A DNA stretch of 49,562 nt from the NCBI GenBank assembly GCA_902802515.1, contig CADCMM010000034.1, positions 1 through 49,562 on the forward strand, read 5' to 3'. Below the pieces are notes generated by a model. That model saw only the letters and a list, made by a program, of their open reading frames with translations. It had not been told where the DNA came from and did no database searches. Positions 43,480-49,562 of the stretch are shown one piece after another. The position numbers and the translations under genes were made by a program. The stretch's first letter is position 1, and every line of letters starts with the position of its first letter. The DNA comes from an uncultured Lachnospiraceae bacterium (GTDB lineage: Bacteria; Bacillota; Clostridia; Lachnospirales; Lachnospiraceae).

Positions 43480-43495
43480 CCAGAGGTATTGATTT

Positions 43496-46333
43496 ATGAA
43501 AATTTCGGTGATAGTAGCTGCATATAATGCAGAAAAATATTTGTCGGAAACATTAGAAAGTCTGTTGCATCAAACAATAGATAATTATGAGGTTATTGTT
43601 GTAAATGATGGTTCTGTAGACAGTACTGAGGACATATTAGCAGAATATCGGGAAAAATACGAAAATTTATGTGTAATAAATAAAGAAAATGGAGGCCCGT
43701 CTTCAGCGCGTAATGTCGGTCTTGATATAGCGCAGGGGGATTACATTTTTTTCTTTGATGCGGATGACCTTCTTGAATTGGATGCATTAGAGTGTCTGTA
43801 TGATACTGCAATTAATAACCGGGCAGATCTGGTCATTGCAAAATATGATATATTTGACCTCTATAAGGTACTTCCCGTCAATAATATCAACGGATTGGTG
43901 ATTCAGGATACGATAGACAAGTATGATATGTCAATCTTGTGGACTTTCTCGCTGTGGAATAAATTATATAAAAGGGAACTGATAGAACAATATCATTTTA
44001 GATTTCCGCCAATCTCCTATTCGGAAGACGGAGCTTTTTTGATGGAATATGTTTATCACGCAAGGAAAATTACGGGGCTGGATAAAGTGGTAACTCACTA
44101 TCGCCGGATGCATGATGGAGGAAATTTCTCTATTACGGCTTCCGTGTCACCATCAAAGATTCGCGACTATATTACAGCTCACCATATGATCCTGGATTCA
44201 GCCGAAAAAAGTATTCTGAAGGATCATCCGGAATACGGTTCCATGGAGGAGGCCAGAAAACAGGATTTGGAAATACACAAATATTTTAATGAAATTATCA
44301 AAAAAGAATTACAGGTCTTACTTAATCAGTTTTATATCAAATTCTGGGAGTTGGAACAGGCAACGGTACAGATGATCGTTGATGAGATTGAGGCGAAGAT
44401 CAGGATTCTGGATATGAAGTCTATTTCTATGCTGCAAGATGCGCATCCTGATTTCACGCTTTTTCACCTTGATGTATGTCAGGAAGATATGCTGGATCGG
44501 GCATATTTTACCGTAGCTTTATATGGAGAAAATGAAAATTCAGAAGATGAAAATTCAGAAGATTTTCTTGAGTGCTTGAAAACTATTGTCAATCAAAATC
44601 TTATTGGGATGAAGATCATAGTTCCCCAGGGCATGAGAGAAAGGATTGAAAAGGCAGAACTGCTTCGGGGGAATATCTTTTTTGCGGATGTTTCGTCAGA
44701 GAGAGAGTTATTTTATGAGGCTTTGGATCATGCCAAAACTCCCTATATCACTTTCTGTAACGCTAAAGTTGTTTATGCCAATAATGCATTCCGATATATA
44801 TTTAAGCGTTTTATAAAATCACCTGCTGATTTCATGGCGGAATTAATTTATCACAGAAATTATGTTCAGCCGCAGCCGGTTTTTCTTAATTCCGTTTCTC
44901 TGGATTCACTGAAGAAGGGAATGGAATACAATCCATATCTATGCTTTGACCATACGCTGGCAAATAAATTCTTTAGAGTTGATTTCCTGAGAGAGCAGCG
45001 GATGGAGCAGGAAAAAGATATTGTGGATTATGTGGGACAGTTTTTTCGTGAGGGTTATTATGCGTTTTACAATGATGCCATTGTATTCTATGAAGATAAA
45101 GAGAATACATTTTTAGATTTTATTAGCACTCCGGAAACCAGAGCATTTGCGATCGGCTACCTGAGAGATGATCCCGTTACATTAAATAGCCCTGACATTA
45201 TTATAGATCAGGCAGAATCTTTGCGGAAACTGCAGATGATGCCCAATAAAAAATGGAGGGATAAGCTATTGCGAAAAGCAGTCTCTTATCTCCGGAAAAG
45301 GGATTTAAAAGATCAGGTACTGTTTTTTAGCATCCGTAAAGACGGAGCGCTGGAAGGCAACGCAAAGGCATTGTATCCGTATATCAATGGAAAAAAAGTT
45401 GTCTGTGCAAAAAGACTACCCCACAATTGGCTTACACAGCTGAGGATGTTTGAAAAAGTAATAACCAGTAAAGTTATTGTTACGGATGATTATGTTAAAT
45501 ATCTAAGGCATTTTCCGGTTCGTCCGGATCAGCGCGTAATCCAGCTCTGGCATGCGTGTGGAGCTTTTAAAAAGTTTGGACAGCGGGGCACTAATATGTC
45601 TTTGGCCACGGACGCAGCCACGCATGCTCAGTATAATATGGTAAGTGTCAGTGGAAGCGCAATACGGACAATATATGCGGATGCATTTCACATAAATGTA
45701 AAAAAAGTGAAGGCGTTGGGGTGTCCCAGAACGGATGTGTTTTTTAACCAGACTTTGATTGAAGAAACCAGAACGAAAATTTATAAAAAGCATCCGGAAT
45801 TAGAGGGAAGGTTTATTATCATTTATGCTCCTACCTTCCGGGATATCGGGAACGACCGGACGAAGTTTCATCCCGAGATTGATTTTGATAAGCTTTCCAG
45901 GGAACTGCTGTCGGATCAGGAATTCATCATCTGTCCGCACCCGCTCATGAAGAATAAAATTGTGCCGAAGGAATATCCCAACATTCATGTTATGCGTGAC
46001 TTTTCTACTAACGAATTGATGTTTATATCGGATATGCTGATCACGGATTACTCATCTGTTATTTTTGAGTATGCATTACTGAAAAAACCGATGGCATTCT
46101 TTTGTTACGATCTTGCCATCTACAGCAGAGGCTTTTATTTGAACTACCCTGAGGATCTCCCGGGAACGGTATATGAGACGCAGGAAGACCTGACAGAATA
46201 TTTGACAAACCCGGAAAAGCATGTTCTTGATGAAAAGTATGATACCTTTGTTCAAAACTATATGTCAGCCTGCGACGGACACAGCAGTGAGCGCATTGCA
46301 AAATTGATTAATGATTATATGGAGGGAAACTGA
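43496..46333 (+). CDS. Bifunctional GT2 glycosyltransferase / TagF-like polyol-phosphate transferase
   Basis: A 945-residue protein. Residues 1-240: GT2 domain with ISVIVAAYNAEKYL, VVNDGSVDSTEDI, FFFDADDLLE and the acceptor region YSEDGAFLMEYV. Residues about 340-560 look like a second, degenerate GT-A-like segment (YFTVALYGENE, HAKTPYITFCNAKVVYANN) without a clear DxD. Residues about 640-940: CDP-glycerol glycerophosphotransferase-like domain with IQLWHACGAFKKFG, GCPRTDVFF, IIIYAPTFRD, ICPHPLMK and LITDYSSVIFEY. It probably builds a glycan carrying glycerol- or ribitol-phosphate at the inner membrane face. A 15-base tandem repeat sits at 44534-44563. Confidence 0.88.
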   Translation: MKISVIVAAYNAEKYLSETLESLLHQTIDNYEVIVVNDGSVDSTEDILAEYREKYENLCVINKENGGPSSARNVGLDIAQGDYIFFFDADDLLELDALECLYDTAINNRADLVIAKYDIFDLYKVLPVNNINGLVIQDTIDKYDMSILWTFSLWNKLYKRELIEQYHFRFPPISYSEDGAFLMEYVYHARKITGLDKVVTHYRRMHDGGNFSITASVSPSKIRDYITAHHMILDSAEKSILKDHPEYGSMEEARKQDLEIHKYFNEIIKKELQVLLNQFYIKFWELEQATVQMIVDEIEAKIRILDMKSISMLQDAHPDFTLFHLDVCQEDMLDRAYFTVALYGENENSEDENSEDFLECLKTIVNQNLIGMKIIVPQGMRERIEKAELLRGNIFFADVSSERELFYEALDHAKTPYITFCNAKVVYANNAFRYIFKRFIKSPADFMAELIYHRNYVQPQPVFLNSVSLDSLKKGMEYNPYLCFDHTLANKFFRVDFLREQRMEQEKDIVDYVGQFFREGYYAFYNDAIVFYEDKENTFLDFISTPETRAFAIGYLRDDPVTLNSPDIIIDQAESLRKLQMMPNKKWRDKLLRKAVSYLRKRDLKDQVLFFSIRKDGALEGNAKALYPYINGKKVVCAKRLPHNWLTQLRMFEKVITSKVIVTDDYVKYLRHFPVRPDQRVIQLWHACGAFKKFGQRGTNMSLATDAATHAQYNMVSVSGSAIRTIYADAFHINVKKVKALGCPRTDVFFNQTLIEETRTKIYKKHPELEGRFIIIYAPTFRDIGNDRTKFHPEIDFDKLSRELLSDQEFIICPHPLMKNKIVPKEYPNIHVMRDFSTNELMFISDMLITDYSSVIFEYALLKKPMAFFCYDLAIYSRGFYLNYPEDLPGTVYETQEDLTEYLTNPEKHVLDEKYDTFVQNYMSACDGHSSERIAKLINDYMEGN

Positions 46334-46334
46334 A

Positions 46335-47369
46335 ATGACGTCCGTTGATATTACGTTTCTCAGCAGCCGAAAACGCGGAATAAGTCCGGACTTACGGTTG
46401 GTCAAACGTTATCTGCATGAAAATGTTGATCAGATTAATTTTCGCTATTTTGTGAACAGTGAATTGAGTCCAAACTATATGGTAAAGCGCGGAATAAAGC
46501 AGCAAAAGGAAAGTTTTCTGCAGAGCTCTTCCCATATTATTTGTGTAGACGCTTCTCTTCCGGGGGTGAGAGCCCTGGAAGGCAGAGAAGGAAAAAGAGT
46601 ATTATTGGCTATTCCGTTTGACTATCAATTTAAAAATTTTTGTTTATGGGAAGAAAAGAGCGAAAAAACTCTGTTGAAAACCTTTCAGGGATTTACACAT
46701 ATTCTGGCTCCGACTCCTTTTACAGCCCAGGTTATGAAGAATATTTATCAACTGGATGGGATACAGCTGATGGAAGGCGCAAATGCTCCGTATGCATGGT
46801 ATATTAATCAACCAGAGATACAGTCAGAAGCAAAAAAACAAATTGTACGCTATTATAATGGAATTGAGAATAAGAAGATTTTGTCCATACTTACTGCTGG
46901 AGAGATAGATAAGGAAAAACAGGAGAGTCTTTGTGAATTTGATCTGAAAAAATTTCTGGACAGTCTGGGAAGAGATTGGTTTGTGTTTACAAACAGCAAG
47001 TATATCCTGGAACAGGCGTCTGCACTGCAGTCAAGCTACTCAGATTCCGTGGGATTCGTTGATCATGTTCTGCCGGATAGAGAATTACTTTGTATATCAG
47101 ATGTATTGGTTACAAATAACAGTACTTATGCCGGATATTTTGCATCCCGCATGAAACCGGTTTTCTGTCTGGAGTACAGCGGAAAATATTTTGAAAAATA
47201 TATGGAGATTCAATACCCCGCTTTGCATCTGAACTCTTTGGAGGAATTGCTTGGTAAAGTTGATGGCCAGGGGGAACTCTCCAGAACGCATCAGGAGTTT
47301 CAAGATCAGTTTTCTTATAAGCAATCAAATAATCCGAGTGAAGTAATAAGAGAACTGGTTGTTTTATAA
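46335..47369 (+). CDS. Unidentified transferase-like protein, possibly TagF-related
   Basis: A 344-residue protein from ATG 46335, eight bases after GGAGGG. It has no signal peptide or membrane segment. I do not recognise a named family. The C-terminal third (CISDVLVTNNSTYAGYFAS, KPVFCLEY) lines up with the LITDYSSVIFEY segment of the gene before it, suggesting a diverged GT-B/glycerophosphotransferase fold in which the DYSS motif is changed to NNST. It starts one base after the previous stop and is likely co-translated. A role in polymer synthesis is inferred from context. Confidence 0.65.
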   Translation: MTSVDITFLSSRKRGISPDLRLVKRYLHENVDQINFRYFVNSELSPNYMVKRGIKQQKESFLQSSSHIICVDASLPGVRALEGREGKRVLLAIPFDYQFKNFCLWEEKSEKTLLKTFQGFTHILAPTPFTAQVMKNIYQLDGIQLMEGANAPYAWYINQPEIQSEAKKQIVRYYNGIENKKILSILTAGEIDKEKQESLCEFDLKKFLDSLGRDWFVFTNSKYILEQASALQSSYSDSVGFVDHVLPDRELLCISDVLVTNNSTYAGYFASRMKPVFCLEYSGKYFEKYMEIQYPALHLNSLEELLGKVDGQGELSRTHQEFQDQFSYKQSNNPSEVIRELVVL

Positions 47370-47379
47370 CGGAGGTTTT

Positions 47380-48441
47380 ATGCTTTGGTTTTTGGTTATT
47401 TTACTGTTTATTGTAGTGAATTCAGCTCACATAGCTGCCAGAGATCGGTTTGCGAAGGATTATTTATCAAAAGAGAAGACAAACGTAATAAAAGGAATCT
47501 TTGTAATACTGGTAGTTTTTAAACATTATTCTTCGTATGCAGACTTTTCCGGTATTTATGACGAGCCGATTGTGGTTTTGAATCAGCACCTTGGACAGAT
47601 GATAGTCGCGATGTTCCTGTTCTATTCAGGGTATGGCATAATGGAATCCATTTCAAAAAAGGGATTTGCGTATATAAAGGCTATTCCTTCCCGGCGTTTG
47701 GTTAAAGTGTGGGGTAATTTTGCGCTGGCAGTATTGATGTATCTATTACTTAGTGTCTGTATTGGTGAGCATTATCACGTGTCCACTATTTTGCTGGCAT
47801 TTACCGGATGGAGAAGTGTTGGAAATTCTAATTGGTATATGTTTGCTATTATGGCATTGTATATACTGACCTTTTTTGCATTTTATTGCAGTAAATTTTT
47901 TCCATCACATAAGAAATATTATTTCTCAGCATTACTATTGACACTGCTCACCGTAATCTTAGTTTACGCAGAGATGAAGGCCGGGCAGCCATCATGGTTT
48001 TATAATACCTGTATTCTTTTTCCTCTGGGGACCTGGTATTCTTTGTTGAAGGAAAGGGTAGAGAAGATTGCGATGAAAAATGATATCATTTATTCTTTTC
48101 TTTGCCTGGTGATGATATGCTGCTATATTATTGCATGGAATAACAGGGGAAACTATGGAATAGAAGGTTATTCTATCTGGGCAGTCATATTTACCCTGAC
48201 GATTATATTGTTTACGATGAAAATCAGCATTCAGAGCGAAATATTGGGATGGTTTGGAGAACATGTTTTCGGCATATATATTTTGCAGAGGATTCCGATG
48301 ATTGTTTTGAATTATTTTGGATTAACCGCGACACATAAATACGCGTCACTGGTAGTAGTGATTGCATGCACTGTTTTTCTGACGCAAATATTTGACTTGG
48401 GGACAGAACGAATTTGGAAAAGAGTTTATAACAGTTTTTGA
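47380..48441 (+). CDS. Membrane acyltransferase, family 3 (second copy)
   Basis: A 353-residue protein from ATG 47380, preceded by CGGAGG; the frame is open to 47359. About ten hydrophobic segments. The pattern TNVIKGIFVILVVFKHYSSY and MFLFYSGYGIMESI is that of an acyltransferase-3 core in which the catalytic His is in FKHY. It differs clearly from the gene at 42404, so it probably modifies another position or another glycan. A+T-rich like its neighbours. Confidence 0.82.
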   Translation: MLWFLVILLFIVVNSAHIAARDRFAKDYLSKEKTNVIKGIFVILVVFKHYSSYADFSGIYDEPIVVLNQHLGQMIVAMFLFYSGYGIMESISKKGFAYIKAIPSRRLVKVWGNFALAVLMYLLLSVCIGEHYHVSTILLAFTGWRSVGNSNWYMFAIMALYILTFFAFYCSKFFPSHKKYYFSALLLTLLTVILVYAEMKAGQPSWFYNTCILFPLGTWYSLLKERVEKIAMKNDIIYSFLCLVMICCYIIAWNNRGNYGIEGYSIWAVIFTLTIILFTMKISIQSEILGWFGEHVFGIYILQRIPMIVLNYFGLTATHKYASLVVVIACTVFLTQIFDLGTERIWKRVYNSF

Positions 48442-48455
48442 GGAGTATAGAACCA

Positions 48456-49370
48456 ATGCCAGTATTATCCGTGGTCCTTCCCGCTTACAACGAGGAAGCG
48501 ATGTTAAAAAAGACAGCAGATACGCTAAAACAGGTATTATCCGGAGAGCAGATCGACTACGAACTGATTTTTGTGGATGACGGATCAAAAGATGCTACCT
48601 GGAAAAAAATCGAAGAGACAGCTCAGGCGGACGTTCGCGTGCATGGCGTTCACTTTTCCAGAAACTTTGGGAAGGAGGCGGCGGTGTTTGCGGGACTTGC
48701 CAGCGCGTCCGGGGAGTGTGTGGCTGTGATGGATTGTGACCTTCAGCATCCGCCGGAAACTCTGGTTGAAATGTTCCGCTTATGGGAACAGGGATATGAA
48801 GTGGTAGAAGGAGTAAAACAAAGCCGCGGAAAAGAAAGCGCGCTTCATAGAGCCAGTGCAGGAATGTTCTACAAATTAATGTCTAAGGCCACTAAAATCG
48901 ACATGTCCAGGGCCTCTGACTTTAAACTGATGGATCGGAAAGCTGTGGATACGCTGTTGGAAATGCCGGAGCGCAACGCGTTTTTCCGGGCGATGTCCTC
49001 CTGGATCGGTTTTAAATCAACGACAATAGAGTTTGATGTGCAGGAGCGGGAGGCGGGCGAGTCAAAATGGTCCACGAAATCCCTGATCAAATATGCCATT
49101 ACCAATATCGTAGGTTATTCCTCCGCACCGATGCAGATTGTGACGGGAGCCGGAGTGGTGGTTTTTTTGCTTGGCGTTATTTTGGGTATACAGACGCTGG
49201 TTCGCTACTTCAGCGGACATGCTGTGGAGGGATTCACAACGGTAATTCTGTTAATTTTGATCATAGGAAGTATCATAATGATTAGTCTTGGGATAATTGG
49301 ATATTATATTTCCAGGATTTATGAAGAGGTGAAAGGCAGACCCAGATATATTATTTCAAAAAAAGTTTGA
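48456..49370 (+). CDS. GT2 polyprenyl-phosphate glycosyltransferase (GtrB/YkcC type)
   Basis: A 304-residue enzyme from ATG 48456, ten bases after GAGGAG; the TTG at 48438 is the edge of the open frame. The GT-A domain shows SVVLPAYNEE, FVDDGSKDATW, RNFGKEAAVFAGL and MDCDLQHPPE (DxD-like). Two C-terminal membrane segments (residues about 232-256 and 266-292) are typical of enzymes that load a sugar onto undecaprenyl phosphate for later transfer outside the membrane. Base composition returns towards that of the core genome. Confidence 0.9.
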   Translation: MPVLSVVLPAYNEEAMLKKTADTLKQVLSGEQIDYELIFVDDGSKDATWKKIEETAQADVRVHGVHFSRNFGKEAAVFAGLASASGECVAVMDCDLQHPPETLVEMFRLWEQGYEVVEGVKQSRGKESALHRASAGMFYKLMSKATKIDMSRASDFKLMDRKAVDTLLEMPERNAFFRAMSSWIGFKSTTIEFDVQEREAGESKWSTKSLIKYAITNIVGYSSAPMQIVTGAGVVVFLLGVILGIQTLVRYFSGHAVEGFTTVILLILIIGSIIMISLGIIGYYISRIYEEVKGRPRYIISKKV

Positions 49371-49373
49371 ATT

Positions 49374-49416
49374 GTCCGGAACAATTGACATTTCATAGAA
49401 GATAAGATATTATAAT
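49374..49416 (+). promoter_or_regulatory. Promoter and small palindrome before the last gene
   Basis: TTGACA (49385-49390) and TATTAT (49408-49413) are 17 bases apart; TATAAT overlaps at 49411-49416. AATTGT and ACAATT (about 49370-49386) form a small inverted repeat that reaches into the -35 box and could be an operator. Confidence 0.6.
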
Positions 49417-49464
49417 CTGTCGTAACAAAATTGTAATATTCAAAAAACGGTGAGGATTACACGA

Positions 49465-49562
49465 ATGAAATTAATAATTCAGATTCCCTGCTATAATGAA
49501 GCGGAGACATTAGAGATCGCATTGAATGATCTGCCGAAGAAGATTGACGGCATTGATGAGAT
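49465..49562 (+). CDS. GT2 glycosyltransferase (partial, runs off the window)
   Basis: The 32 visible residues read MKLIIQIPCYNEAETLEIAL and on; IPCYNEAETL is the start of a GT2 domain. GGTGAGG precedes ATG 49465. It begins a new transcript downstream of the promoter at 49385 and probably continues the polysaccharide locus. Confidence 0.8.
   Translation, partial: MKLIIQIPCYNEAETLEIALNDLPKKIDGIDE

Overview
The window looks like chromosomal DNA of a Gram-positive gut Clostridium, most likely Lachnospiraceae. The evidence is AGGAGG-type ribosome-binding sites, Bacillus/Clostridium housekeeping gene orders (metG-tatD-rsmA; a YaaO-type decarboxylase, a nucleotide kinase, holB-ricT-trmN6-rsmI), a T-box leader, mecA, and secreted proteins without an outer-membrane system. 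No rRNA, tRNA, CRISPR array, transposase or phage gene was recognised.

Layout. 1-5.0 kb: tail of an upstream gene, a 1204-residue secreted multidomain protein, and a binding protein of the BtuF/FhuD fold; together they suggest a surface capture system, possibly for metal or haem. 5.0-11.6 kb: T-box-controlled metG, then tatD, rsmA, an alpha/beta hydrolase, a YesL-like membrane protein and a PHP phosphoesterase. 11.6-12.2 kb: long non-coding palindromic repeat, copy A. 12.2-20.3 kb: a binding-protein ABC importer, a two-component system with almost no extracellular sensor, a CPA2 antiporter and an MgtC-family protein. 20.3-26.8 kb: ileS, glgP and a MerR-type regulator. 26.8-27.2 kb: repeat copy B. 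27.2-31.2 kb: ferredoxin, DUF1858 protein, mecA, a leader with an 11-nt sequence that has two possible pairing partners, a small protein and a GH18 protein. 31.2-37.1 kb: decarboxylase, guanylate-kinase-like protein, holB, ricT, trmN6, rsmI. 37.1 kb to the end: a surface-polysaccharide locus (ugd, a DUF6273 protein, an ABC-2 export permease, an export ATPase fused to UDP-galactopyranose mutase, two acyltransferases, a GT2/TagF-like polymerase, an unknown transferase and two GT2 enzymes).

How it fits together. The polysaccharide locus predicts a galactofuranose-containing, probably polyol-phosphate-substituted polymer exported by an ABC transporter whose ATPase also carries the enzyme that makes UDP-galactofuranose. 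The part from about 42.4 to 48.4 kb is visibly richer in A+T than its neighbours, and a scar resembling the end of the glf gene lies after the first acyltransferase. Both suggest cassette exchange.

The points most worth a second look are the ATPase-Glf fusion, the structured repeat whose two copies differ by paired (compensatory) substitutions, the secreted protein ending in half of a binding-protein fold, and the leader at 28.78-28.97 kb.
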